Below are positions 36,711 to 47,369 of a stretch of DNA of 64,000 bases, one piece after another. Made by a program: the position numbers and the translations under genes. This DNA is from Phreatobacter sp. (GTDB lineage: Bacteria > Pseudomonadota > Alphaproteobacteria > Rhizobiales > Phreatobacteraceae). Under the pieces are notes generated by a model. It searched no databases. It was not told the origin of the DNA and was given only the letters and a program-made list of their open reading frames with translations. Location of the stretch: the NCBI RefSeq assembly GCF_022843985.1, contig NZ_JALHMP010000023.1:1-64000 (forward strand), given 5' to 3'. Numbering within the stretch: the first letter of the stretch is position 1; each line of letters opens with the position of its first letter.

Positions 36711-36941
36711 TTACGGATTCCCCTGCCTCAACGTTTCGCCCCAGCCGGCCTGGGCAATGGCCGTCCGGGCGCGGGCGACATCTGCGGCAGGGACGAGAAT
36801 CCGCAGCGGGAAAGCGGCGATCCGCGCCTCGATCGCCGAGATATGGCGGTCGGCGACGAAGACGGTGATCCCCTCCCCCGCCAGCAGCGCTTCCACGGCG
36901 CTGACGAGAACCGGATCGGCGGTGCGGATGATTTCTTCCAA
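36711..36941 (-). CDS. DUF2007 small protein
   Basis: This small protein of about 76 residues matches the DUF2007 family: EEIIRTADPVLVSAVEAL, then the typical FVADRHISAIEARIAAFPLR and ILVPAADVARARTAIAQAG. Such proteins are thought to be signal-transducing or PII-like, but the function is unproven. I chose a TTG at 36941, preceded by AGAGG at a good distance. An upstream reading has no family sequence. It is divergent from the polyprenyl synthase and upstream of the tRNA methyltransferase. Confidence 0.78.
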   Translation of the reverse strand: MEEIIRTADPVLVSAVEALLAGEGITVFVADRHISAIEARIAAFPLRILVPAADVARARTAIAQAGWGETLRQGNP

Positions 36942-37065
36942 GATGGCCTCTGCTTCGCCGCGTGCGACTTTTCGTGAAGGGGGCGCCGCTTGAGAAGACC
37001 ACGCCGCGACCCTATTGTCCGTCACGAAATTGCCCGCATCCTGCGGGCCGGCAGTGGAGCATGGC

Positions 37066-38073
37066 GTGGCAGTCGTTGTCCCCTTCGAAAAGGACAGGGC
37101 CTCCATCGAGGCATTGGTGGGCGCCACGCGGGCGGACATGGAACGGGTCAATGCGATGATCCTGTCGCGGACCGGTTCCGAGGTCACCATGATCCCGGAA
37201 GTGGCGAACCACCTGATTTCCTCGGGAGGCAAACGCCTGAGGCCCATGCTGACTCTCGCGACCGCCGCCCTCGCCGGCTACCAGGGTGATGGCCATGTCA
37301 AACTCGCCGCCGCGGTCGAGTTCATGCATACCGCGACGCTCCTGCACGACGACGTCGTCGACGAGAGCGACATGCGACGTGGCCGGCCGGCGGCACGCAT
37401 GGTCTGGGGCAATGAAGCCTCGGTGCTGGTCGGCGACTTCCTGCTTGGCCAGGCCTTCAAGATGATGGTCGAGGTCGGCTCGCTGCGCGCCCTCGACATC
37501 CTGTCAACCGCCGCCGCCGTCATCGCCGAGGGTGAGGTGATGCAACTCGCCGCCGCCAAGAACACCTCGACCACCGAGGACGAATATCTCGCCGTCATCC
37601 GCGGCAAGACGGCCGAGCTCTTCGCCGCGGCCTGCGAAGTCGGACCGGTCATCGCCGGAAAGCCCAAGGCCGAGCAGGCCGCCGCCCGCGCCTATGGCAT
37701 GAATCTCGGCATCGCCTTCCAACTCGTCGACGACGCCCTCGACTATGGCGGCAAGGCGCAGAAACTCGGCAAGAACACCGGCGACGATTTCCGCGAGGGC
37801 AAGATCACCCTGCCCGTCGTCCTCGCCTTCCGGCGCGGCTCCGAACAGGAGCGGGCCTTCTGGAAGAAGGTGCTGGTGGAGGGCAACATCGCCGACGGCG
37901 ACCTTGAGACCGCCACCGGCTTCATGGCGCGCCACGGCGCGCTGGCCGATACGATCGAACGCGCCCGGCACTATGGCGACATGGCCAAGGATGCCCTCGC
38001 CCTGTTCCCCGACAGCGCGATGAAGGACGCCCTCGTCCAGGCCGTCGACTTCTGCATCTCCCGCGCCCATTGA
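37066..38073 (+). CDS. Polyprenyl diphosphate synthase (IspB-like)
   Basis: This enzyme of about 335 residues builds the long isoprenoid side chain of ubiquinone by adding isopentenyl diphosphate units. The two Asp-rich motifs are [15 protein letters not shown] and [10 protein letters not shown]. The basic GGKRLRPML lies between the N-terminus and the first motif. GGAG at 37056-37059 supports the GTG at 37066 as start; GTG 37054 is possible. The stop overlaps the queC start by 1 nt. Chain length (octa- or decaprenyl) cannot be read from the sequence. Confidence 0.92.
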   Translation: MAVVVPFEKDRASIEALVGATRADMERVNAMILSRTGSEVTMIPEVANHLISSGGKRLRPMLTLATAALAGYQGDGHVKLAAAVEFMHTATLLHDDVVDESDMRRGRPAARMVWGNEASVLVGDFLLGQAFKMMVEVGSLRALDILSTAAAVIAEGEVMQLAAAKNTSTTEDEYLAVIRGKTAELFAAACEVGPVIAGKPKAEQAAARAYGMNLGIAFQLVDDALDYGGKAQKLGKNTGDDFREGKITLPVVLAFRRGSEQERAFWKKVLVEGNIADGDLETATGFMARHGALADTIERARHYGDMAKDALALFPDSAMKDALVQAVDFCISRAH

Positions 38074-38798
38074 TGGCGGTCACCGACGAACCCGCTCCCA
38101 TGACCGGCGACGGCGCCCTCGTCCTGTTTTCCGGCGGACAGGATTCGGCCACCTGCCTCGCCTGGGCGCTCGAGCGCTTCGCCCATGTCGAGACGCTCGG
38201 CTTCGACTATGGCCAGCGCCACCAGATCGAGCTCGCCTGCCGCGCAACGATCCGCGACGGGCTCCCCGCGGTGAAGGCCGCCTGGGCGGCGCGCCTCGGG
38301 CCGGACCATACCCTTGGCCTTGCGGCGCTCGGCGAGGTCTCCGATACCGCCCTGACGCGATCGGTCGCCATCGCCATGACCGACCAGGGCCTGCCCAACA
38401 CCTTCGTGCCCGGCCGCAACCTCGTCTTCCTCACCTTCGCCGCAGCCCTCGCCTATCGCCGCGGCCTCCGGCACATCGTCACCGGCGTCTGCGAGACCGA
38501 CTATTCCGGCTATCCCGATTGCCGCGACGACACGATCAAGGCGCTGCAGGTGGCGCTGAACCTCGGCATGGAAAAGCGCTTCGTGCTGCACACGCCGCTG
38601 ATGTTCATCGACAAGGCCGAGACGTGGCGGCTGGCGGACCGGCTGGGCGGGACACCACTGGTCGAACTGATCCGGACGGACTCCCATTCCTGCTATCTCG
38701 GCGACCGCTCGCAGATGCATGACTGGGGCCATGGCTGCGGCACCTGCCCGGCCTGCGAACTCCGGGCCGCCGGCTGGCGACGCTATCGGGACGGGTGA
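38073..38798 (+). CDS. queC: 7-cyano-7-deazaguanine synthase
   Basis: This 241-residue enzyme makes preQ0, the precursor of queuosine in tRNA, from carboxydeazaguanine and ammonia with ATP. The PP-loop [14 protein letters not shown] and the C-terminal zinc site [19 protein letters not shown] with a further PAC are both present. It starts at the ATG overlapping the previous stop. An ATG at 38100 would give a shorter, equally plausible protein. The ispE gene converges from the right with 17 bp between. Confidence 0.95.
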   Translation: MAVTDEPAPMTGDGALVLFSGGQDSATCLAWALERFAHVETLGFDYGQRHQIELACRATIRDGLPAVKAAWAARLGPDHTLGLAALGEVSDTALTRSVAIAMTDQGLPNTFVPGRNLVFLTFAAALAYRRGLRHIVTGVCETDYSGYPDCRDDTIKALQVALNLGMEKRFVLHTPLMFIDKAETWRLADRLGGTPLVELIRTDSHSCYLGDRSQMHDWGHGCGTCPACELRAAGWRRYRDG

Positions 38799-38815
38799 GG
38801 GGCACCGTCGTCGCC

Positions 38816-39700
38816 TCACCCCAGCATGGTCGGTTTCACCCACCAGTCCGGATGGACGGCGCTGATCGCCTTGCCGGCGGCCGCCGCGGCACGGCAAGTG
38901 TCGTAGAGCCCGAACACCGTCGCACCGGACCCCGACATGCGCGCCAGCCGGCAGGCTGGATCGGCCACGAGCAGCGCCAGCGCCTTGCCGATCACCGGCG
39001 AAAGCGCCAGGGCCGGCGCCTCCAGATCGTTGCGCGATGCAGCGAGGAGAGCCACCAGAGCCGATTTCTCCGGTGGCAGGCCGGTCTCGATGACCCTCGC
39101 CGGATCCGCGTCCTGAATCGCCCCCGGCGCGAGGCCGAGCCGGGCGAAGACGGCGGGGGTCGGGACCGCCACCTGCGGGTTGACGAGCAGGGCGGCAAGC
39201 CGCGGCAGGACCAGCGGCGGGCCGAGATCGTGTCCGATACCGCGCATGAAGCGAGCGGATGGTGCGAGGCAGACCGACACGTCGGAGCCGGTCAGCCGGG
39301 CTGCCTCCAGGAGACGGGGATCATCGAGGCCGATCCCTGCGGCGCGGGCGAGGAGGCGCAGGGCGGCGGCGGCATCCGACGAACCACCGCCGAGGCCGGC
39401 GGCGACCGGCAGCCGCTTGATCAGCGTGAAACGTCCGGTCGGCAGGCCAGGGACGCGCGCGGCGAGCAGCCGCGCTGCCTTCAGCACGAGATTGTCCGCC
39501 CCGGGTCCCGCGGCCTGCGCCGTCCTGCCGCGCACCACCAGGCCGAAAGCCTCTCCACCGGGGGCGAACCTGAGCTCATCGCCCGTCCGGGCGAAGACCA
39601 CCAGGCTTTCGAGGTCGTGATAGCCGTCCAGCCGCCGTGCCCTGACCGCAAGCGTCAGGTTCACCTTGGCGGGCGCGCGCGCGACGAAGGCGGTCGGCAT
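38816..39700 (-). CDS. ispE: 4-diphosphocytidyl-2-C-methyl-D-erythritol kinase
   Basis: This 294-residue GHMP kinase phosphorylates CDP-methylerythritol in the non-mevalonate isoprenoid pathway. The ATP loop PVAAGLGGGSSDAAAALR is clear, and the N-terminal APAKVNLTLAV holds the substrate-binding Lys. The C-terminal MSGSGATVFGLYD is the third GHMP motif. The gene follows the TPR protein gene on the same strand after 18 bp. Confidence 0.95.
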   Translation of the reverse strand: MPTAFVARAPAKVNLTLAVRARRLDGYHDLESLVVFARTGDELRFAPGGEAFGLVVRGRTAQAAGPGADNLVLKAARLLAARVPGLPTGRFTLIKRLPVAAGLGGGSSDAAAALRLLARAAGIGLDDPRLLEAARLTGSDVSVCLAPSARFMRGIGHDLGPPLVLPRLAALLVNPQVAVPTPAVFARLGLAPGAIQDADPARVIETGLPPEKSALVALLAASRNDLEAPALALSPVIGKALALLVADPACRLARMSGSGATVFGLYDTCRAAAAAGKAISAVHPDWWVKPTMLG

Positions 39701-39718
39701 GACGCCGGCGCCGTGGGG

Positions 39719-41509
39719 TCAGTTCGGCTTCGGGGCCGGCGCCTCGCCGGTGTTGCGGCTGGTCTGCAACGGGCTGTCGGTGAGGCCGTTGGCGATCTTG
39801 TCGAGGATGCGCGGCAGGTCGTCCGGCTCCGGCTTGAGATCGCGGGCATGATTCCACTGGAAACGCGCTTCGAGGTGTCGACCCGCCTTCCAATAGGCAT
39901 CGCCCAGATGATCGTTGATCACCGGGTCTTCCGGCCTCAGCTCGATCGCCCGCTCCAGCTCGACCACCGCCTCCTCATAGCGACCCAAGCGATAATAGGC
40001 CCAGCCGAGGCTGTCGACGATATAGCCGTCCTCTGGCGTCAGCTCGACAGCCTTGCGGACGAGTTCGAGGCCCTCCTGGAGGTTGATGCCCTGGTCGACC
40101 CAGGAATAGCCGAGGTAATTCAGCACCTGCGCGCGGCCACGCACATTGTTTTCCGGAATCAGCGCGAGCGCCCGCTTGAGATCGGCCTCGGCCTTCGCCC
40201 ATTGCTTGGTGCGCTCATAGGCGATGCCGCGGAAATAGAAGTAGATCCAGTGCTGCGGGCCGGGATCGGTGATCAGGGCCAGCGCACGGGAATAGGTCTC
40301 GGCCGCTTCACCGAACATTTTGCGCGACCGCTGGATATTGCCGAGCGCCTGCAGCGCCTCGAGGTCCTGCGGATTGCGGGCGATGAGTTCGGACAGCGCT
40401 TTGCGCGCCTCGTCGGTCCGATCGATCTGCTCAAGATTCAGCGCCCGCTGGATCTGGGCGTTGCGGTAGAGCGGCGAATTCTCCGGCATGGCCTCGAACA
40501 CGGCGATGGCGCGGCGGGGGAGCTTCATGAACTCGTAGAGATCGGCCAGCGACAGGATCGCCATGTCCTGCTGCGGCTCCAGCCAGCGGGCGAGTTGCAG
40601 ATAGATCAGGGCGAGGTCCTCGCCGCCCTGGCGCGACAGGGCCGAGCCGAGACCGTAGAGAACCTCGGCGGCGCCCGCCTGGCTGGTGCGGACGAGCACG
40701 GGCAGGGTGCCGCCCGGCGCGTTCAGCCGCTCTTGGGCGGCGGCGATGATCGGGTGGTTGGGAATGACCTTGTCATAGGCGGCGAAGATTTGCCGCGCCT
40801 CGTCCGCCGACCTGGCGCGCGACGCCCAGCGGCCATAGGCGTCGACGATCCGCAGGATGGTCGGATCCTGCTTGTAAGCCTCCTCCAGGCGCCGGCCCGC
40901 TTCCACGCGGCGCCCGGCGGCATCGAGAATGAGGCCGGCATGGAAGTTCTTGAAGAGGTTGTACCAGTCGGCGCCGGTGAGGCGGTCAAGCACCGCGACG
41001 CCGGCCTGCGCGTCGCCCGATCCCAGATGGGTCCAGCCGATGAGCAGCGCCGAGGTCAGGTCGGCATTGGCCCGCGGCGCCGCCGTCAGATGCATCCGCG
41101 CCGTCTGGAACTGCTTGGCCTTGAGCGCCCGCATGGCGAGGGTCAGCCGCGCCAGGCGGTGGCCGCGATCGATCTGGATCAGCCTTTCGGCGAGCGGGCT
41201 GGCCTCATCGACGTTGCCGTCGGCCAGCGTCGTGACGAATGCGCGTTCGAGAATCTCGGTGTTGCGGGGATCCTGCCGAAGTGCGGCCCGCCAAAAGACG
41301 GAAGCGGCCGCAGTATCACGGACGTTTGATGCGAGACGCGCCGCAAGCACGTTGCCGTAGACCGAGACCCGCAGGGCATCGCGGAACGCCGGCGTCGCCC
41401 CCAGCGGTTCGAAGGTCTGGTTGCGCGCCTGGGCATGGCCCGTGGAAACAGCGGCGGTGGCGATGGCAACCGCCAGCGCGAGGACGCGAAAAGGGGTCTT
41501 GATCGTCAC
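39719..41509 (-). CDS. Exported tetratricopeptide repeat protein
   Basis: This protein of about 596 residues has a signal peptide (about 1-27, VLALAVAIATAAVSTGHA). The rest is a series of TPR repeats, especially about 330-570, for example YVWDSLGWAYYRLGRYEEAVVELERAI-like units. It probably scaffolds partners in the periplasm or on the outer-membrane side. A GTG at 41509 gives the best signal peptide; the longer upstream reading is unlikely. It lies 18 bp upstream of ispE on the same strand. The partner proteins are unknown. Confidence 0.85.
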   Translation of the reverse strand: MTIKTPFRVLALAVAIATAAVSTGHAQARNQTFEPLGATPAFRDALRVSVYGNVLAARLASNVRDTAAASVFWRAALRQDPRNTEILERAFVTTLADGNVDEASPLAERLIQIDRGHRLARLTLAMRALKAKQFQTARMHLTAAPRANADLTSALLIGWTHLGSGDAQAGVAVLDRLTGADWYNLFKNFHAGLILDAAGRRVEAGRRLEEAYKQDPTILRIVDAYGRWASRARSADEARQIFAAYDKVIPNHPIIAAAQERLNAPGGTLPVLVRTSQAGAAEVLYGLGSALSRQGGEDLALIYLQLARWLEPQQDMAILSLADLYEFMKLPRRAIAVFEAMPENSPLYRNAQIQRALNLEQIDRTDEARKALSELIARNPQDLEALQALGNIQRSRKMFGEAAETYSRALALITDPGPQHWIYFYFRGIAYERTKQWAKAEADLKRALALIPENNVRGRAQVLNYLGYSWVDQGINLQEGLELVRKAVELTPEDGYIVDSLGWAYYRLGRYEEAVVELERAIELRPEDPVINDHLGDAYWKAGRHLEARFQWNHARDLKPEPDDLPRILDKIANGLTDSPLQTSRNTGEAPAPKPN

Positions 41510-41522
41510 AATCGCTCTCTCG

Positions 41523-41705
41523 TCATCCCTCGGGGAAGATCGGCGCCGCGCGCGCAAGCAGCGCCTGTCGGGTCGGGGTGCACCGCGGCAGAATGCCTCC
41601 GAAGCGGGTGATCCGCAAGAAGACCTTCGTCCCTGACACGGCACCCTCCTCCCGGACTTGGGCGATGCGAAGGCAGATGGCGGTTTCGTGATCGCCGCGC
41701 GCCAC
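41523..41705 (-). CDS. Small hypothetical ORF upstream of the TPR gene
   Basis: This 60-residue ORF starts with GTG and ends 13 bp before the TPR start codon. Its codons use G or C in the third position as neighbours do. The sequence (MARGDHETAICLRIAQVREE onward) has no recognisable motif. It could be a real small protein, or only the leader of the TPR gene. Confidence 0.35.
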   Translation of the reverse strand: MARGDHETAICLRIAQVREEGAVSGTKVFLRITRFGGILPRCTPTRQALLARAAPIFPEG

Positions 41706-41797
41706 TCTGTCACGGGAGCGACGAGGCTTGAAGCCGGACCGGCGAGCCTTTAGCAGGGCGGCAGGGCGAGGCTGTCGCCCGTTGCGGAACGTCTCCC

Positions 41798-42721
41798 ATG
41801 CCCAGCGCCCCGGCCCTCTCGCCCGCCGACGAACTCCTGACGCTGCGTGATCTCGTGCGCTATGCGGTGACGCGCTTCTCCCAGGCGCGGCTGACCTATG
41901 GCCATGGCACGACCACGGCCCTGGACGAGGCCGCCTTCATGATGCTCGAGGGCCTGTCCCTGCCGGTGGACGAACTCGGCCCCTGGCTCGATGCGCGTCT
42001 GACGCGGCCCGAGCGCGAGCGGCTGATCGGGTTGATCGAGGCCCGTATCGCCACCCGCAAGCCGGCGCCCTACCTCGTCGGACGCGCCTATATCCAGGGC
42101 GTGCCCTTCCGGGTGGACGAGCGGGTGATCGTGCCGCGCTCCTATCTCGGCGAGATGATGATGACCGGCGCCCTGACCCAGGACGGCGCCGGACCAATCC
42201 CCGATCCTTTCGATGTCACCCGCGTGCTAGACCTGTGCACCGGCTCGGGCTGCCTCGCCATCCTCGCCGCCATGGCCTATCCGAACGCCGCCGTCGATGC
42301 GGTCGATCTGTCGAAGGAGGCGCTCGCGGTGGCGCAGCTCAACGTCGCCGACCACGAGATGGAGGACCGCGTCCGCCTTGTCGCCGGCGACCTGTTCAGG
42401 CCGCTCGCCGGCCGACGCTATGACCTCATCATCGCCAATCCGCCCTATGTCGCGCAGGCGGAAGTGGACGCCTTCCCGGCCGAATACCGGGCCGAGCCGA
42501 TCATCGCCCATCTCGGCGGCGCCGACGGGCTCGATATCGTCCGCCGCATCCTGGCGGCGGCCGGCGACCACCTGACGCCCGAGGGCGGCCTGCTCTGCGA
42601 GATCGGCACGGGGCGCGACATCCTCGAGGCTGAATACGACCTGCCCTTCCTCTGGCTCGATTCGGCCGAGAGCGAGGGCGAGGTGTTCTGGATCGGCGCT
42701 GCGGATCTGGCGGCGGAGTGA
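41798..42721 (+). CDS. prmB: 50S ribosomal protein L3 N5-glutamine methyltransferase
   Basis: This 307-residue enzyme methylates a glutamine in ribosomal protein uL3. The N-terminal helical domain (1-95) is typical of PrmB and PrmC. The S-adenosylmethionine motif VLDLCTGSGCLAILAA (about 145) and the NPPY motif (IIANPPYV, near 210) identify the family. PrmB is favoured over PrmC because of the YGHGTTTALDEAAFM segment and the length. It stands alone on the plus strand, with ettA converging from the right. Confidence 0.92.
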   Translation: MPSAPALSPADELLTLRDLVRYAVTRFSQARLTYGHGTTTALDEAAFMMLEGLSLPVDELGPWLDARLTRPERERLIGLIEARIATRKPAPYLVGRAYIQGVPFRVDERVIVPRSYLGEMMMTGALTQDGAGPIPDPFDVTRVLDLCTGSGCLAILAAMAYPNAAVDAVDLSKEALAVAQLNVADHEMEDRVRLVAGDLFRPLAGRRYDLIIANPPYVAQAEVDAFPAEYRAEPIIAHLGGADGLDIVRRILAAAGDHLTPEGGLLCEIGTGRDILEAEYDLPFLWLDSAESEGEVFWIGAADLAAE

Positions 42722-42827
42722 AAGCTGGCCCCCTGCCCCCGGGCTGCCCATGATCCCCGACCCTGCTGGTCGTGCGAGGGGTCAGGTGTGGGCGGCCAAG
42801 GACAGACCGGGCGTTGAGGCGCGGCAA

Positions 42828-44480
<1,653 letters not shown>

Positions 44481-44692
44481 GGCGTGGGGCGTCCCTGGAG
44501 TGCCGCGTGCACCGGCGGTGCCGCGCCGCGTCGAAATGGATGTCGCGTGATCAGCGCGAGATAGCGGGCGGCGGGGAAAGCCGCAAGCCGCAGACGCCGA
44601 AAAATCCGCTCGCTCCCCTGTGACATGATCCGGCAATCATGCTCTTGATACCCTCGTTTTGGCGAAAGCCGGACCATTCTTGGGGAGTGACG

Positions 44693-45061
44693 ATGCTGAC
44701 AAAGACGCTGGCCGCTACCGCGGCAATCATGATGGCAACGCTGGGCGCCGCCGCCGCGCAACCACTGACCGGGCGCTACCAGGTCATCGGCGACAACGGC
44801 GACGGCAGCCGCTACAGCGGCGTCGCTGTGATCAGTGGCACGGCAGGTGGCAATTGCGGCATCCGCTGGACCATCGCCAACACGCCCCCCACCGAAGGCT
44901 TCTGCATGCGCCAGGGCAACGTGCTTTCCGCTGCCTACAAACTCGGCGAATCCGTCGGGCTCGTCGTTTACCGGATCAACGACGACGGCACCCTCGACGG
45001 CACCTGGACCATCGCCGGCCAGGAAGGCGTCGGCAAGGAACGGCTGGTGCCGGCGCGGTAA
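44693..45061 (+). CDS. Small secreted protein of unknown function
   Basis: This 122-residue protein has a signal peptide (MLTKTLAATAAIMMATLGAAAA). GGGGAG (44682-44687) lies 5 nt before the ATG at 44693. The mature part is beta-rich, with LTGRYQVIGDNGDGSRYSGV and INDDGTLDGTWTIAG. This pattern is seen in small rhizobial proteins that are sometimes called fibronectin-binding, but the function is unproven. It stands alone on the plus strand. Confidence 0.7.
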   Translation: MLTKTLAATAAIMMATLGAAAAQPLTGRYQVIGDNGDGSRYSGVAVISGTAGGNCGIRWTIANTPPTEGFCMRQGNVLSAAYKLGESVGLVVYRINDDGTLDGTWTIAGQEGVGKERLVPAR

Positions 45062-45111
45062 TGGACTGCGGTTTCCGCGGCTTCGTGTTGCTCGGGCTGC
45101 CCGCATGACGT

Positions 45112-45140
45112 CCTGCCCGGCCTTGTGCTGGGCATGACGG
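45112..45140. repeat. Degenerate palindromic intergenic unit
   Basis: CCTGCCCGGCC, TTGTGC and TGGGCATGACGG resemble one arm of the unit at 29160-29248. It lies in the 148-bp gap between two convergent genes. Confidence 0.4.
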
Positions 45141-45209
45141 CGACGGAAGGCGATCCTTCGTCGAGCGCGTCACCCCGGATGTGAAAGGGCCTCTGGAGAC
45201 GGCGGATAC

Positions 45210-46193
45210 TCAGTCCTTAAGCCCGTTCAGGAAACCCGTCAGCAGCGCACTGACTGCGTCGGCCCGCTCCTGCTGGATCCAGTGGCCCGCGCCCTCGATG
45301 AGATGGACGCCGCGGCAGCCCGGAAGGGTCGACGGATAGGACTCGATCTGCGCCTTCGACGCCGGAAAATGCATGACCCCGTCATTCGTTCCGGCGATGA
45401 ACAGCGACGGCTGCCGGATCGGCTGTCCGCGCCACGGCGCCGTCAGCGCCGCGTTGCGCTTGAGGTTGCGGTACCAGTTGAGACCACCGCGAAAGCCGGA
45501 ATGGGCAAACTGGCCGGCCATATAGGCCATGTGCGAGGACGGCAGCCAGTCCGGCAGGTCCCCCGGCGCATCGGTATTGGCGATAAGGCCGCCGGGCGTC
45601 TTCAGCCGGATCATCGACTTGCGGCGGCCGGCGCGCTCGCCGAACCCGTCGAAATAGATGCGCTTGAGGCTGTCCTCCGGGTCACGATCAAGCTCGGCCT
45701 CGGCAACGCCCGGCGCCTGGAAATACTGCATGTAGAAATCGCGGATGCCGAGTTTCTCCAACGCGGTGAGCAGGTCCGTATAGCCCGGCGGCGTCCACGG
45801 CACGCTCATGCCGACGACGGCCCGGAACAGGTCGGGGCGCAGCAGCGCCGCGTGCCAGGCGACAGGCGCGCCCCAGTCATGGCCGACAATCACCGCGCTG
45901 TCCGCGCCCAGCACCTTCACCAGGTCCACCTGATCTGCGACGAGGTCGAGAAGAGAATAGCGCTCGATCTCCGGAGGCGCGGCGGTATGGCCGTAGCCGC
46001 GCATGTCGGGTGCCACCGCCCGGTAGCCGGCCGCCGCCACCGCCCGCATCTGGTGGCGCCAGGAGGCCCATCCCTCCGGCCAGCCATGACAGAACAGGAC
46101 GAGCGGGCCTTCGCCGAGTTCGGCGATGCGCATGGCGATGCCGTTGGCCTTGACCATCCTCAGCGGGATCGGCGTGTCATCCGTCGCGAACAT
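45210..46193 (-). CDS. Alpha/beta hydrolase, epoxide hydrolase-like
   Basis: This 327-residue cytosolic hydrolase has the alpha/beta fold. The HGWPEGWASWRHQM oxyanion region, the nucleophile Asp in VGHDWGAPVAW, an acidic residue in GTNDGVM and the catalytic His in GAGHWIQQE fit the epoxide hydrolase subfamily. The cap domain contains DFYMQYFQ with a Tyr in the position of the epoxide-binding residues. I chose the ATG at 46193. The real substrate could be another ester or halide, because fold alone does not prove epoxides. Confidence 0.87.
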   Translation of the reverse strand: MFATDDTPIPLRMVKANGIAMRIAELGEGPLVLFCHGWPEGWASWRHQMRAVAAAGYRAVAPDMRGYGHTAAPPEIERYSLLDLVADQVDLVKVLGADSAVIVGHDWGAPVAWHAALLRPDLFRAVVGMSVPWTPPGYTDLLTALEKLGIRDFYMQYFQAPGVAEAELDRDPEDSLKRIYFDGFGERAGRRKSMIRLKTPGGLIANTDAPGDLPDWLPSSHMAYMAGQFAHSGFRGGLNWYRNLKRNAALTAPWRGQPIRQPSLFIAGTNDGVMHFPASKAQIESYPSTLPGCRGVHLIEGAGHWIQQERADAVSALLTGFLNGLKD

Positions 46194-46272
46194 GGGGCCT
46201 CCGGAGATGTGCGGAACCTTGAGCCTGCCCCAGCGGTTGGCCCTTGAACATTCCCCCGAACAGGAGGCGTCG

Positions 46273-46581
46273 ATGCCCCAGGGCGACAAGTCCGCCTATA
46301 CCGACAAGCAGAAGCGCAAGGCCGAGCATATCGAGGCGAGCTACCGGGAGCGTGGCGCTTCGGAGAAGCGGGCGGAGGCCATCGCCTGGGCCACGGTCAA
46401 CAAGGAGAGCGGCGGCGGCAACAGGTCCGGCTCCGGCCGGGGCAAGGCCGACACCAAGGTCTCCGCCAAGCGCGGCGGCAGCAAGGGCGCAAAGGGGAGC
46501 GCCTCCAGGAGCCCCGACGAGCGCTCCGCATCCGCGAAAAAGGCTGCGGCAACCCGCAAGCGCAACGCCGAGACGGGTTGA
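46273..46581 (+). CDS. Small Lys/Ser/Gly-rich conserved protein
   Basis: This 102-residue protein starts MPQGDKSAYTDKQKRKAEH at 46273, preceded by CAGGAGG (46261-46267). The first 50 residues form a conserved helical segment with EHIEASYRERG and AIAWATVNKESGGG. The tail is rich in Lys, Ser, Gly and Arg and probably disordered. Similar proteins are often labelled plasmid stabilization protein, without proof. A DNA or RNA-binding role is plausible given the composition. Confidence 0.75.
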   Translation: MPQGDKSAYTDKQKRKAEHIEASYRERGASEKRAEAIAWATVNKESGGGNRSGSGRGKADTKVSAKRGGSKGAKGSASRSPDERSASAKKAAATRKRNAETG

Positions 46582-46634
46582 GGTTCCTCTCCCCTGTTCG
46601 GCCGATCTTGAGCAGGAAGACCGGATCGCCTTCA

Positions 46635-46650
46635 CTGATCGCGCGATCAG
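46635..46650. promoter_or_regulatory. Palindromic operator of the TetR regulator
   Basis: CTGATCGCGCGATCAG is a perfect 16-bp palindrome. It ends one base before the Shine-Dalgarno GGGAGG (46652-46657) of the TetR gene, which fits autorepression. Confidence 0.65.
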
Positions 46651-46661
46651 CGGGAGGGCAC

Positions 46662-47339
46662 ATGGCCGCGCGCGCCATCGGGGCCGGCAAGGTGACGACC
46701 AAGGAGGAGATCCTCGACGCCGCCGAGACCCTGTTCGCGGCCCGCGGCTTCGAGGGCGCCTCGATGCGAGCCATCGCCGAGGCGGCTGGCGTCGCCCAGG
46801 CGCTGCTCCACTACCATTACAGGACGAAGGAAGGCCTGTTCGAGGCCATGTTCCTGCGCCGCTCGGGCGCCATCAACCGGATTCGTCTCGCCCGCCTCGA
46901 TGTGATGTCGGCACGCGGGCGCCCGAGCGTCGAGGACATCGTCGAGGCCCTGCTGCGCCCGACCATCGAGGCCGGGCATGATCCGAGCGGTGGCGGAGGA
47001 CGGTTCGCCAGCCTCATCCTCGCGGTCAGCACGGCCGAGGGCGAGTGGCAGAAGGGCCTCGTCGCCCGCAGCTACGACCCCATGGCGGAACGATTCATCG
47101 ATGCGCTGATGGGCGCCCTGCCCGGTCTCGACCGCGCCAATGCCACCTGGGGCTATCTCTTCATCGTCGGCGCCGCCCTGACCCAGATGGCGCCGACCGG
47201 GCGCGCCGACCGCCTGTCGGCGGGCGCAGCCAGCGACGTCGACAGCGACGCCATGCTGGCGCGGGCCGTCATCTTCGCCGCGGCGGGCCTGCGCGCCCTT
47301 GCAGCCGACACCGCCGCAGAGCACGGCCACTCCCATTGA
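46662..47339 (+). CDS. TetR family transcriptional regulator
   Basis: This 225-residue repressor has the TetR DNA-binding domain at about 12-60: TKEEILDAAETLFAARGFEG, then the recognition helix around AGVAQALLHYHYRTKEGLF. The C-terminal ligand-binding domain is helical and specific to an unknown inducer. I chose the ATG at 46662, which has GGGAGG 5 bp upstream. It heads the cyclase and FAH genes on the same strand with 30 bp to the next, so it is likely to control them. Confidence 0.9.
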   Translation: MAARAIGAGKVTTKEEILDAAETLFAARGFEGASMRAIAEAAGVAQALLHYHYRTKEGLFEAMFLRRSGAINRIRLARLDVMSARGRPSVEDIVEALLRPTIEAGHDPSGGGGRFASLILAVSTAEGEWQKGLVARSYDPMAERFIDALMGALPGLDRANATWGYLFIVGAALTQMAPTGRADRLSAGAASDVDSDAMLARAVIFAAAGLRALAADTAAEHGHSH

Positions 47340-47369
47340 CCGAACGACCAGCCCTGGAGGAATTTCACC

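Noticed and set aside
38795-41329. An 844-residue plus-strand open frame over ispE and the TPR gene.
   Set aside because: It runs antisense to two well-supported genes and has no domain signature.
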